Assembly (NCBI GenBank): GCA_030686995.1
Contig: CM060680.1
Coordinates: forward strand, 84,627,104-84,691,103
Source: Artemisia argyi
Taxonomy: Eukaryota; Streptophyta; Magnoliopsida; Asterales; Asteraceae
Direction of reading: 5' to 3'
DNA: 64,000 nucleotides
The notes under the pieces were generated by a model. The model was not told the DNA's origin, did not search any database, and worked only from the letters and a program-made list of their open reading frames with translations. Below are positions 12,527 through 24,096 of this stretch, piece after piece. Every line of letters begins with the position of its first letter. Position 1 is the first letter of the stretch. Both the position numbers and the translations under genes were made by a program.

Positions 12527-13931
12527 TGATGAGGCGAAAAATGAACCACTTTTAGAGGGTCATTTAAGCCCGGAATTAACTTTATTTGATCAAATATTGC
12601 CCTAAATCGTTCATTTTGTGATTTTAGGTACTTTGGGAGTGAAATCTAGAAAAGAAAGCAATTCGGACGTTTTTGGAGCATAAAAGTGAAGAAAACGCCA
12701 AAGTCTTAATTTTCCTTGCTGGGAACAGTAGGTGACGGCGTCAAGAAGGAATCCTTGATGGCGTCAAGAGCAATTTTCCATGACGACCCAGTACAGATTT
12801 GACGGCGTCACGAAGTAGGGTGTCAAGAGTAAAAGTCATGACGGCCTGGAAATGCACAACACATGACGGCGTCAGAAGTAGATCAAGGCAGTCCGAGAAG
12901 AGTTTTGGCGGCGAGGTGACGGCGTCACAAGTCTGGTCTTGACGCCGTCAGACCCCTTTTCCTATATATAGTTTTCTAATTTTCACATTAAAAGGAGAGA
13001 AGTTTTGGAGAAACCCTAAGTACGAACTTGGTGCGAATTTTACAGGTTTTTCAAGGGTTCTAAGCCCTTGATACCTTTCATGTGTAATTGAGATAAGTGT
13101 TCTTTTAATTCAATCAATATGTCTATGTGTTGGTTGTCTATATCTTGTTCTTATCTTAATTCCATCATGCTAGGCTAGATCTATCTTGTGTTTGCTTGGA
13201 TCTAATGAAACCTAGATGTTAATTATGTGTTGATTACTTGTTTATAATTGTCTTGGATGAATGATTTATATGTTAGGCTTAAGAAAACTGGCAGATCTCC
13301 AATTGGTAACATGCTTGAACGTCTTAAGAAACATGAACCGATGTGCACTAGGTCTTTATTGGTTGTATTTAATGCATGAGCCACTGTTTATAATCCCTAT
13401 GGTTGTGCTGGGCATGGTATAGGAGGAGATAAGAGCTCATAGAATTGGGGAGTTAAGTGTGCCACCCCATGAATGGTATTAAGGAATACGATCCGTCATC
13501 CATGCAACTATAACAAGTAATTAACATGTAAAAGATGTCTAGGGAGTAGTGAAATCTAAGTAAACACATTTTCTCCACTTATTGCTCACAACCTTAGTAT
13601 AATTTAGTTTATTTTCATTTCTAGTATTTTATTTTAATTGCATCTTTAGCATTGGGTTAGTTGACTAGCAACTAATTCCGCCCAAATCCTTCAAACCCGA
13701 GATTTTTACTTGCTTTCTAAAAAATATAAAAATACAAAAATAATCATCCTTCACCTTTAGAACTAGTATTTAGGTTTTCTAATCCTATCGACACTATTCC
13801 TAGCTGAACGATCAATCCCCCGGTACTTGTCATTATACTATACTACAACGATCAGGTACACTGCCTGGTGGGGGTTGTAAGCTTCTCAAGATCCCTTGAG
13901 AGGTAAAGCCTGGTGCGATTCCCACGTATCA
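12527..13931 (+). repeat. 5' LTR of the young gypsy element
   Basis: Starts TGATGAGGCG, ends ACGTATCA, and has the same length as the 3' copy at 17,880-19,284. The U3 carries the TGACGGCGTCA repeats and a TATATATAG box. Confidence 0.93.
12733..12971 (+). promoter_or_regulatory. U3 enhancer-like TGACG repeats and TATA box
   Basis: Near-palindromic TGACGGCGTCA (or TGACGCCGTCA) occurs near 12,733, 12,800, 12,866, 12,918 and 12,940, with variants near 12,757 and 12,839. The last copy is about 12 bases before CCTATATATAG. TGACG is the core bound by plant bZIP TGA factors (as-1-type elements), so stress- or salicylate-responsive transcription is a reasonable inference. The block is repeated in the 3' LTR near 18,086-18,325, and one more copy lies in the interior near 16,812. 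Confidence 0.5.
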
Positions 13932-13937
13932 AGTTTT

Positions 13938-13956
13938 TGGCGCCGCAGCCCGGGGA
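13938..13956 (+). other. Primer-binding site
   Basis: TGGCGCCGCAGCCCGGGGA lies 6 bases after the LTR end. It resembles the tRNA-Asp-type site (TGGCGCCGTTGCCGGGGA) used by many plant gypsy elements, with differences in the middle. Confidence 0.7.
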
Positions 13957-14102
13957 ATAGTTATTGTCTAGGTTAGAATCTCTTTTTATTAGGTCTACTT
14001 GCTAGATTCCTTTCTAGTAAGATTTTATTTTTATTTTTTAGGTTTCTTTAGTCTATCTTATTTCTTTGTGTTTTTGTTCGTAACTTTTCACCACCCGACA
14101 TC

Positions 14103-16373
14103 ATGGACAACGGGAACATCTTTGAACCCGTCATCCCACCACAACAAAACCCACCTTTAGAACCCCTTAGGCCCCGAACCTTAGGAGAGTATTCCCGACC
14201 TAGCCACCAAGGCTACCGAAACACCATTGAGCTCACCGGAGCCAATGTGACCCCCTTGCGATCCGACACCATCCGGTTGGTGCAAAGCGGATGTGCATTC
14301 CATGGACTTCGTTCCGAAGATCCAAACCAACATCTTAAGGACTTCTTCAAAATCGTAGATTCCATAGACCTAGGTGTTGAAACTAGAGAGACAACCCGAT
14401 TACGCCTATTCCAATTCTCTCTACGGGATCAAGCTAGTCAATGGCTTGTGCGTTTACCCGCGGGATCCATCACCACATGGGATGATCTCACCACTCGCTT
14501 CCTTACTCAATTCTTCCCACCGGGGAAAACTGCAATGCTTAGAAATGACATGTTGATGTTTGAACAACAGCAGGGTGAAACTTTCTACGAAGCTTGGGCC
14601 CGTTTTAAGGATCTCCTCCACAAGGTCCCTCATCATGGTATAAACCTTTGGTTATTAGTCCAGATTTTCTACGACCATGTTGACTACCACACTAAGCGCA
14701 CAATCGATAGGGCCGCGGGAGGTAAACTGCGTGATAAGAACGCCGAGGAGTCTTGGGCAATTATCGAGGAGCTCGCCGCTGATAATCATGAGATGTGGGA
14801 ATTTAATCATACAATAAAAGCGGTCATCAATGCAGTCTCGACATCTGGAGGGACCACCGAAATCCCCGATGAACTCCTATGCAAACTCGAGGCAAAAGTT
14901 GACTATTTTGAGGAAAGGCAAAGGAGACCTTTAAGTCCTAGATGGGCTACTGTCAATTCTGTCTCGAAACCAACTTCAACACCATTATCCGAGTCACCCT
15001 CTAGAGAAAATGTCGAGAGTTTTCAAAACTATGCCGCACCTTGTTCCCCTCCCGAGGAGCTTAGCTCGGAGTTTGAAGCTAGGATGAGGGAATACATGGC
15101 AACTCATTCAGATCGGCTTGCTAGATTTGAGGAAGCAGTTTATAAGCAAAAAGAGGAAATGCAAGAGAAAATGAATGAGATGATGAGTCTATTAGAGGAG
15201 TATGCCAACCAAAGAACCCCCGAAAGAATGCTACTAAGGAAAGAAAGCACCACTCCCACTACCCAATTTGTTAATTCTATCACAATTGTCCAAAAGGATG
15301 ACGAGAAGGTAGAAACCCCTGCTAAACAAACCTTAGAGAAACCACCAGAATCCCAACCTTTGAGTCACTACCTGAAACATGATATAAACGAAAACACCAT
15401 AACAAATTGGATTAAGGGAGATGGGCGTAACCAACCTTCCAAACAGGGTTCTGAGAAAGAGGAAAAAGTAAAATATGAGTTTGATACGTTACCTGGGGGA
15501 TCAGTATTCGAGAGGCTATTGGTACAGAAAGTGGCTACTAAGCAGATAGCATGTGGGAACTTTGAGATACCAACTAGCATCGGGGACTTGAAATATCTTA
15601 GTGCTTTCGCCGACCAAGGATCGGAAGTAAATCTTATGCCCCTAACTATTTACATCCAACTAATGTCAAAAATGCCTTCCCCTACTCGTGTTAGGTTATC
15701 CCTCGCTGGACACTCGTACGTATACCCCCTAGGAATTGCAGAAGATGTATTAGTTAATGTCGCAGGATTCATGTACCCCGTTGATTTTATGATCATCGAT
15801 GATAAAGGAGATGGATGCATGCCAATAATCCTTGGGGCACCATTCCTCGCCACCGCTAGGGCTGTCATTAAGTATAAAGGTAGGAAGATCGAGCTTAAAT
15901 CTGGAAAAAGAAAGATTAACTTCCCCATGACTCCGCGAAGTGGACATGAGAAGTTAAGTTGGAGAAAGATCAAAAACAACATTGACACGACACTCATTCG
16001 TGTTCAGAATAAAATTCTTGCATGGGAGGCAAGAATCAAAAGCTATAAGGAGGCTAAAAATGAAAAAAGCAAAAGCCATAAGGTTCAGGTCGAATTCGAA
16101 CATACTCAACCCGCAGAAAATCATGTACCATTTGAGGAAGGAAACTTGGTACTCTTGAGACACTTGGAAACAACCATACCACCCGATAAACCAAGTCCTT
16201 GGTGGTATGGGCCGTTCACAATTGAAGATGTGAGCCAAGATGGGATGGCTAACTTGAGAAGTGAAGTAGGTGGAATGGTGATAGCGAGTATCGACAGATT
16301 GAGGCACTACCATCATAACAGTAATGATCGCAACTACATGGGGTATATCATTTCAAGGGACGAGGTCACGTAG
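14103..16373 (+). CDS. Gag-protease fused to an integrase C-terminal tail
   Basis: A 756-residue frame starting at the first ATG after the primer site (147 bases downstream). Residues about 75-200 form a retrotransposon Gag domain (LRLFQFSLRDQASQWL, then WDDLTTRFLTQFFP). Residues 320-375 look coiled-coil. Residues about 460-600 are a retropepsin-like domain: the catalytic-loop position reads FADQGSEVNLMP (D504) and the flap-side motif ILGAPFLATARA is at 576-587. The usual loop in plant relatives is D-[TLS]-G-[AS], so Gln505 and Glu508 are odd. From about 610 the frame passes straight into sequence like the end of integrase (GNLVLLRH at 680, WYGPFTIEDV at 701), with no reverse transcriptase, RNase H or integrase core. 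No zinc knuckle is present. An internal deletion that kept the frame is the simplest history. Confidence 0.85.
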   Translation: MDNGNIFEPVIPPQQNPPLEPLRPRTLGEYSRPSHQGYRNTIELTGANVTPLRSDTIRLVQSGCAFHGLRSEDPNQHLKDFFKIVDSIDLGVETRETTRLRLFQFSLRDQASQWLVRLPAGSITTWDDLTTRFLTQFFPPGKTAMLRNDMLMFEQQQGETFYEAWARFKDLLHKVPHHGINLWLLVQIFYDHVDYHTKRTIDRAAGGKLRDKNAEESWAIIEELAADNHEMWEFNHTIKAVINAVSTSGGTTEIPDELLCKLEAKVDYFEERQRRPLSPRWATVNSVSKPTSTPLSESPSRENVESFQNYAAPCSPPEELSSEFEARMREYMATHSDRLARFEEAVYKQKEEMQEKMNEMMSLLEEYANQRTPERMLLRKESTTPTTQFVNSITIVQKDDEKVETPAKQTLEKPPESQPLSHYLKHDINENTITNWIKGDGRNQPSKQGSEKEEKVKYEFDTLPGGSVFERLLVQKVATKQIACGNFEIPTSIGDLKYLSAFADQGSEVNLMPLTIYIQLMSKMPSPTRVRLSLAGHSYVYPLGIAEDVLVNVAGFMYPVDFMIIDDKGDGCMPIILGAPFLATARAVIKYKGRKIELKSGKRKINFPMTPRSGHEKLSWRKIKNNIDTTLIRVQNKILAWEARIKSYKEAKNEKSKSHKVQVEFEHTQPAENHVPFEEGNLVLLRHLETTIPPDKPSPWWYGPFTIEDVSQDGMANLRSEVGGMVIASIDRLRHYHHNSNDRNYMGYIISRDEVT

Positions 16374-17879
16374 TAACCCATGACTTTGAGTCTAGCTACA
16401 AGACTTGTAAATAAAGAAAAGCGCTTCTTGGGAGGCAACCCATGTTTTGTGTGATTTTATTTTGTTTGCTTGTTATTTGCTTCCGTATGCATGCTTTATT
16501 TTTATTGTTGGTAGATCATGTTTCTAAATTAAATAGTGGAAATACTTTACTTTGTTGTTTTGGCACAGTCTTAACTCCACCTAAAAGTATTTTTGCAAAA
16601 GATAAGTGTAAGGGGAAACCCCAAATATGTTTTTAAGAAACAAACCGATCATGATTCTCCACAATATTAAATGAACATGTATATTCGTATTTGTTAGAGT
16701 CAAATGCTTGTATTGAGTCATAATGAAGTTTTGCAGGATTTTCCAGGAAGTAGGACCAAGTTTTTCCAGAAATTTTCCGGAAACTTAACATAAGAATTTC
16801 TGCAGGTCACTTCTGACGGCGTCAAGTGTAAAAATCTGGAAATTTTACCGGTTTTGTTTTTCTAACGGAGTCTTATGGTTTTTGTGAATTATTAAGTTTT
16901 ATAATCTCTAGGAGATCTGCAAACTTCATTCCACAAGCATTATATCTTATCTTGTTTTCTAGGATTTAGTAACTTATATAGGATGCCGCCGATTTTACGC
17001 GAGGTTGTCTTGTTTGTTTTCTCAGGTTTTACAGGTTATGTATGACAAGAAGATGATTTATATTCTGGAAGGGAAGCTTTGATTGTTTATTTTCTTGGAG
17101 GAAGATTTAACCTGGCCACCTTATTATCCATACCAAGCGAATCAGGGGAGTATTTGATTTCATTCTTTTTACTTTTTAACTTTTACATTCTTTACTATTA
17201 ACCTGGCCACCTTATTAACCTGGCCACCTTATTATCCCCTATGATGTATTATTTTGGATGGTAGGGTAAGAGTGTATCAAAAAAAAAAAAAAAAAAAAAA
17301 AAAATTGAGAAAAAGAAAAGAGAAAAAAACATACGGACTACCATCCCTTTTTATTCTATGTTCATTTTATGTTTTTGTTATTTTTCATTTATTAGCTTAA
17401 GTCGAGTCTAGTCTTGGCTTAGCAACGCCACGTTGTACATGTAATTAACCAAGATTGTTGACTCGCCACCAGTAAAACTTCCTTTATCCAACAAAACCGT
17501 GTATTTCATATCCCTACACCTAACGTTACAACCTTTTAAAAGACCTCTTTGATAGTTTATCCTAGGTGCTTACGCCATGTGGTGGAGGTTTGATCCTTTC
17601 CCAAGCCTATGGTAATCTATTTTGCTATGACAGGTAGTGAGAGATATCTTCCGTTTCCATATTGTAATTTATACTTTATTACACCCGAGAGATGTGAGTA
17701 TCTAAACACTATTTGTGAGGTGCTAGTGTATGACCTCCGTGCTTGTCTTTGGTCTTTAGTGGAATGATTATCTGTTGTAATTACTTTTATATTAGTGTTA
17801 AATGACCCCTAACTTGTATTTCGAGTAGAATAAAAGCGCATTTGCTTGAGGACAAGCAAATCTCAAGTGTAAGGGTATA
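16374..17879 (+). other. Non-coding interior and polypurine tract of the young gypsy element
   Basis: No domain-bearing frame. It holds one extra TGACGGCGTCA (16,812), three copies of an AACCTGGCCACCTTATTA unit (one near 17,109, two in tandem near 17,203-17,240), a 25-base poly-A (17,279-17,304) and a GAGGACAAGCAAAT..AAGTGTAAGGGTATA purine-rich tract just before the 3' LTR. Confidence 0.7.
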
Positions 17880-19284
17880 TGATGAGGCAAAAAATGAACC
17901 ACTTTTAGGGAGTCATTTAAGCCCGGAATTGACTTTATTTGATCAAATATTGCCCTAAATCGTTCCTTTTGTGATTTTCGGTACTTTGGGAGTGAAATCT
18001 AGAAAAGAAAGCAATTCGAACATTTTTGGAGCATAAAAGTGAAGAAAACGCCAAAGTCTTAATTTTCCTTGCTGGGAACAGTAGGTGACGGCGTCAAGAA
18101 GGAATCCTTGATGGCGTCAAGAGCAATTTTCTATGACGACCCAGTACAGATTTGACGGCGTCACGAAGTAGGGCGTCAAGAGTAAAAGTCATGACGGCCT
18201 GGAAATGCACAACACATGACGGCGTCAGAAGTAGATCAAGGCAGTCCGAGAAGAGTTTTGGCGGCGAGGTGACGGCGTCACAAGTCTGGTCTTGACGCCG
18301 TCAGACCCCTTTTCCTATATATAGTTTTCTAATTTTCACATTAAAAGGAGAGAAGTTTTGGAGAAACCCTAAGTACGAACTTGGTGCGAATTTTACAGGT
18401 TTTTCAAGGGTTCTAAGCCCTTGATACCTTTCATGTGTAATTGAGATAAGTGTTCTTTTAATTCAATCAATATGTCTATGTGTTGGTTGTCTATATCTTG
18501 TTCTTATCTTAATTCCATCATGCTAGGCTAGATCTATCTTGTGTTTGCTTGGATCTAATGAAACCTAGATGTTAATTATGTGTTGATTACTTGTTTATAA
18601 TTGTCTTGGATGAATGATTTATATGTTAGGCTTAAGAAAACTGGCAGATCTCCAATTGGTAACATGCTTGAACGTCTTAAGAAACATGAACCGATGTGCA
18701 CTAGGTCTTTATTGGTTGTATTTAATGCATGAGCCACTGTTTATAATCCCTATGGTTGTGCTGGGCATGGTATAGGAGGAGATAAGAGCTCATAGAATTG
18801 GGGAGTTAAGTGCGCCACCCCATGAATGGTATTAAGGAATACGATCCGTCATCCTTGCAACTATAAAAAGTAATTAACATGTAAAAGATGTCTAGGGAGT
18901 AGTGAAATCTAAGTAAACACATTTTCTCCACTTATTGCTCACAACCTTAGTATAATTTAGTTTATTTTCATTTCTAGTATTTTATTTTAATTGCATCTTT
19001 AGCATTGGGTTAGTTGACTAGCAACTAATTCCGCCCAAATCCTTCAAACCCGAGATTTTTACTTGCTTTCTAAAAAATATAAAAATACAAAAATAATCAT
19101 CCTTCACCTTTAGAACTAGTATTTAGGTTTTCTAATCCTATCGACACTATTCCTAGTTGAACGATCAATTCCCCGGTACTTGTCACTATACTATACTACA
19201 ACGATCAGGTACACTGCCTGGTGGGGGTTGTAAGCTTCTCAAGATCCCTTGAGAGGTAAAGCCTGGTGCGATTCCCACGTATCA
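17880..19284 (+). repeat. 3' LTR of the young gypsy element
   Basis: Same length as the 5' LTR with about 17 scattered substitutions and no indel noticed. It ends ACGTATCA, followed at once by the CTTAT target duplication. Confidence 0.93.
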
Positions 19285-20396
19285 CTTATGAAAGATCTAT
19301 TAGGGAATCAATTGCAAAAGAAAAAGCAGCCAGATCTAGCTCTCGATTCCGTTTTATTCCTGATAACAGTGATGATGAAGATACACTTGATATTCTTCAC
19401 TTTTATAAAGATTCATCAGATTCATCGGATGAAACTCCATCAGTTGAGATTCCATCTCAACCCACTGTTATCACACCTAAGGTTCCCACTCATTCTCTGA
19501 GCATGGGGGACGAGCATCTTGACACGGTTCCTGAAAAGGAATCGGACGAATTCATAAAGTCTAGTGTTGAGGACCTTGTCCCAATCCCAAGAGAGTCACA
19601 GGGAATTCTTGATCATATTTGTGATATCCCTCCTGCTTTTATCTTCCAAACTAATCATGTTGAGATGTTCTCCAATTCCACCGATGACGATTCGTTATCT
19701 TGTGGAGACATCATTTTTATGGAAGAATTACCTTCTCAGCTAGTTAGCTTAGAATGAAGAGAATGATGAGATTGACACTGAAATCAAGGATGAAGCACTT
19801 CGTGCAACATTATTGTATGTCAATCTCCTCATTTCTAAAATCGGGGCTTTCAATATGAAACCTATTTCATCTCCTATCCCATTAAGGATAGTGACATTTT
19901 TTCCGATGATGCTATACCGGAATTTAAAGCCTTTCATTTTGATCATATGGGAGAGAAGATTAGTGGCAGTACCACTTCTCATTCTCATAATTCTCTCCCC
20001 GAATATGATTCATTCACCTTTAAGGAGTTCTCCCGTGAAGTTACTCATATCATATCTCCACCGGAGTGTGATAACTTTTACTTTGATCTAGACAAAGATG
20101 ATCTTTGTGTTCCGGAGGGAAATATTCTCAAACTTGAGAATTTGCTTGATATCAAAATCCCAACCCTCCCTCCCATAATATGTCTACCGGGTGACTTCTC
20201 CTGTTCTTCATTCCTTCAGGAATGAAGACATTATCTTTGACCCCGGCATCACCGCTTATAGTTTATACTATTTAAAGCCGGGTACTTATCTCATCGGTGT
20301 GGAACTTTCATGTGCTTCAAATGTTTGTCCAAACATCTTGAATGTAAGTTCGACGGAGATTGCTTCTTCCACATCTTACTTCCCCAAGAACCAATG
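19285..20396 (+). pseudogene. Gypsy X interior copy A, gag-like frame (broken)
   Basis: Continues the frame interrupted at 12,526 and aligns with 29,143-30,370 of copy B. Two lesions are clear. A single extra T near 19,755 (AGAATGAAG where copy B has AGAAGAAG) creates a TGA and shifts the frame. A 113-bp segment present in copy B (about 30,048-30,160) is missing at 20,186, with a CTA at both deletion edges. The product would be the same acidic Ser-rich protein described for copy B. Confidence 0.8.
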
Positions 20397-22315
20397 AATT
20401 CGGGGTCGAGTCAAGCTAGTGACTCGGTCAACAAAAACATTAGCATCACATGGGTTTTCACCCATGCTCTCTGACTTCTTTCTATTTTCTAACACTAAGT
20501 GTAGGGGAGTTTCCTCTGCTGTTGTTTGGCATGTTTTGTTTGCTCATGTTTGCAGGTACCCTTTGGATCGTGATGATTGGCGCGCCTGTTTTCAATCCAT
20601 CCGGTCAATATCCTATCCTTTTGCTAACGTTTATTTCAAGGATATCTTTTTAATCCTTTTTTGTGAAAAACAGATTTCCGTTTCACACTTAGACATTAGT
20701 ATTGCCTTTTTCCGTTCAAAGAGTCGGCATAATAGCCGGGACTTTGAATATTGTGGACAATATTCAATTCTAAGTATGGGGTGGAAATTCTGTCGAATTT
20801 GTCACATATATTGTACCTGTTAGTGCCCCAGTACCCCCGTTTTTGGCAAAATTTTAAAAATTTTTCGATAAAAAGAAAAGTGCTTTGCACACAAAAATAT
20901 AATAAAAGAAGTTGTTTAGTCTTGATTAGGTTAGTACAAGGGGAATCCCGACTTTGCCAGAGTGTTGATCTGGCTGCTTCCTTAACTAAATTCTTACCAA
21001 ATTGTGCAAATGAAAATGTTAAGCGTAGAGTAGTTGGTTCTCTTTAGAGCTTATATAAGTAATCTGTGGCTTTTTCTCCCAGTAGCTCCTAATTGGATCT
21101 AAATACATGCTGTTTTCAAACTTTTGACCATTAAAAGTTTTCGTTATGTAAACAAGTTTTTATGCAAGGTTAATATAGAGTACTAGTTCAAATTTGTATT
21201 TAAATTTTGGAACAAACAACTTCCTTAAAAATGAATAAGATTGCAAAGTGAAGTAATGTAAAATTGCTGAATGATGCAAAATTTTGAGTATGATATGAAA
21301 AGTGAAAAGAAAAAAAAAAGAGAAAAAGAAAAAAATGAAAAAGAAAAAAAATGATGATGAAAAGAGAAAAAAGAAGAATGAAAAGAAAAGAAAAAATTTG
21401 AAAAAGGAGAAAATGAAAAAAAAAATGTGTTGAATAGAATTAGAATAAATAATTAAAAGTTGCTTGTTATCAAATTTAAATAGAAAGTTGAGCTAGTATT
21501 CGTTGATTTTGTGTAACGACTAAGCGGGAATTTAGAGATTGTCGAAGTCAAAGACCCCGAAAGCTCCGATACTATTCTCGAGGGTGTAAAAACCTAGCCT
21601 CCTAAGCCTCAGCTAAAAGGACAAGCTGAGAAGAAAGTCGCAACATGGAGTGATCTCACCTTTGAATCTTTAATCTCTAAATAATCGTTTGTTGTTATCT
21701 ATTTAAGTTTTGATTTTAATGTGTCGGGGATATCAAGAATCTTTGAATCGAAATCCCGCCAATTCCGGTACTATTCTCTGTGGGGTGTCAAAAGCCTGGT
21801 CACCTAAACCAACTGGTTGGGATGTGCCAAGAAGAAAGCCGCTACATGGAAAAGGCTCTTTTTGACTCTTAAATTTCTGAGGTTCCCGGTGAGTTAGGAT
21901 TGGGCTTAAATAAATGACAACCATAATGAGCTCCGATTTTTGGTGGTCAAACTTCTGAAAATAAGCACACACACCTAAACTTTATAAATTGCGGGAGTAA
22001 AAAGTTAAGACTTGTCTTACACAGATTATTAATATAAGTAGTGTTAGCATTTTTCCAAAAACATTTGCATAAGGGTTTTTGAACTTAGTTGGGAGTATAA
22101 AAAGAGGATGACGATTACAATTCCCTGGAGACACCCCATTTGTGTGAATCCCGTTCCATAATACCGCTTTTGAAAAATCAAGCATTTTGTTTACTTTTGT
22201 TCCAGTTTAAAAGTCTTGCATTGAATAAAAAGTCAAAACAGGGTATACTTGATATTCTTTCATTACTTCATATGATTGGATTGCTAGGGACTAGCAATAG
22301 TTTAGTGTGGGGGAT
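20397..22315 (+). other. Gypsy X interior copy A, 3' non-coding part
   Basis: Parallel to 30,372-32,298 of copy B: a TAAGTGTAGGGGAG purine tract, an A/G-rich run (21,300-21,425), two blocks ending in GGGTGT..AAAAGCC / AAAACCTAGCC, and the polypurine tract TTTAGTGTGGGGGAT directly before LTR1. Short frames here are not conserved proteins; both copies carry equivalent shadows. Confidence 0.7.
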
Positions 22316-24096
22316 TGATAAGTGTGTAAATACTCATCATTTTATACCCATCTTGATGCATAAAAACGACCAAATAGACCCAAATATACTGTAGATATCT
22401 TTGGTTTGCGTTTTTATGTGTTTCAGGTACAAATGATTGAATTCTGGGCAAAAACATGCAATTTTGAGCGAAAGCATACAGTTTTGCGCGACTCGGAAAC
22501 AAGCGGTACATACTGTGATATTAAAGACGAAGTCAAAGTCAACCCGAAAATTATCCGAGCACGAGGTTGGAAAGAGCATGGAAGGCTGAGTCTATCGATA
22601 ATTTTATTTGGAGCATCAAGGCAAAAGATGAAAAAAATTGAAAGACTAAATGAATCTTGGACGAAGATTAATGGCAAATCTATTTGTTAAATTCGGGCCA
22701 GCAATGATTTAATACAAATTCATCAATAACTTTTGGGCCTAAGTTCATGATATATCAAAGCCCAACCCAATTTTCTCATATGAGTTTTACAAATATTTAA
22801 TGAAGGGCTGACGTGAGCAGGAGGAGAATATGAGTTGTTTGCCTATTTAGTGGAGAGCCGACATTAACAAAAAGTGGTGTGGGTCGGTTCACTCACATTC
22901 ACAGCTGTTACTTAAAATTATTTGTCAATCCATTTCATTATTGTTTTCTTTGTATTGATTTCAGTAACAATTAGCATAGTTTGAATGTCATTTAATGCTT
23001 TGTCATTTTTGTTCTCGAATCTATTTTCCGAATTAACGGCAGCCGACATCCTCTTTGGGTGTCTCTACACGTCCACCAAACAGATTCCCAAATGCACCCA
23101 TCTTTTTACATCAAACTAATGTTTTACCAATCATTGTTTTATTAGTTTTCTTTGCTTTCTTTTTGATACAAGTTTACGAAGTAGCATCAGTTTGTTCTTA
23201 TTTAATGATTATTGCTTTCTTTCTTTGTTCTCATTTTTTTGAATCTAGATAAACAACCTTTAGCTCTTTTAAAAATCTAGTTAGGCTTGTTTTAGTTCTT
23301 TTGAAACTGTCAACGTGAATCAATTTATTAGAGCCCATTAAATTCATCTTTATAATAATTACTAGTGATAAAATATTATTTAGTGGAGACTAACAATGAT
23401 AAAAGGAGTTTAAGAGTATTACATGGATTGATTTATAGCAGATGTTTCGAGATTTTGGATGATGGTTTGAAGCTTATGATAGAATGGGTCTCATTTTGTC
23501 ATCTTTATATTTTTCGTCTCATTCGGTTATCTCTTATCCTTTTACCTTTTTATTTTTATTATTGCCATGTTTAGCTTATTAGTTATTATTGTTACTTTAT
23601 TTATTGCTTGTAGTTTAGTTTTTATTATGTGCGAATAGTTTATAAATATTAGTTTAGAAATATGCTTATTATTGTTGACTTATTTATTTTTGCTAGCTTA
23701 GTAGTCATGCGTAGTGAGTAGATTTTTTATATACTTGTCGAGTAGACTATTCCGTGAATTGAGTGTGGTTTTATAAAAGTTAGCAAATATATTGATTAGT
23801 AATTTTTAAGTTACCTAGATTAAAATTTTGGTTGTTTGAGCGGGCAAAAGCCGTGAAAATAATTGGGTTTAATTTAGATATTGGTATCTCTTTATGAAAA
23901 ATTATTTTCAAAATAAACCGACGTTGTGAGAAAATAATTATTTGTAAGAGATATTAATTCATCAATAAAGCACTTAATTGAAATAATAAACCACACTTAT
24001 GGATCTTGATAATTTGCTTAACAAGTATATCTTTTTTATCAAATATTTCTAGGTTTCTTGCTTAACGTAATTTAGTTTGTTATTTTTAGTTGTGAT

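Larger units (their letters stand above)
12527..19284 (+). mobile_element. Young non-autonomous gypsy-type LTR retrotransposon
   Basis: A complete insertion: 5-bp target duplication CTTAT (12,522-12,526 and 19,285-19,289), two 1,405-bp LTRs with TG...CA ends, a primer site at 13,938, one long frame at 14,103-16,373, and a purine-rich tract before the 3' LTR. By eye the LTRs differ at about 17 of 1,405 positions, so the insertion is fairly recent. It lacks reverse transcriptase, RNase H and most of integrase and must be mobilised in trans, if at all. It interrupts the gag-like frame of gypsy X interior copy A. Confidence 0.93.

Noticed and set aside
21733..22690. Small frames conserved between the two gypsy X copies
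   Set aside because: Conservation only reflects recent duplication; they overlap on both strands, lack domain features and flank the polypurine tract and LTR.
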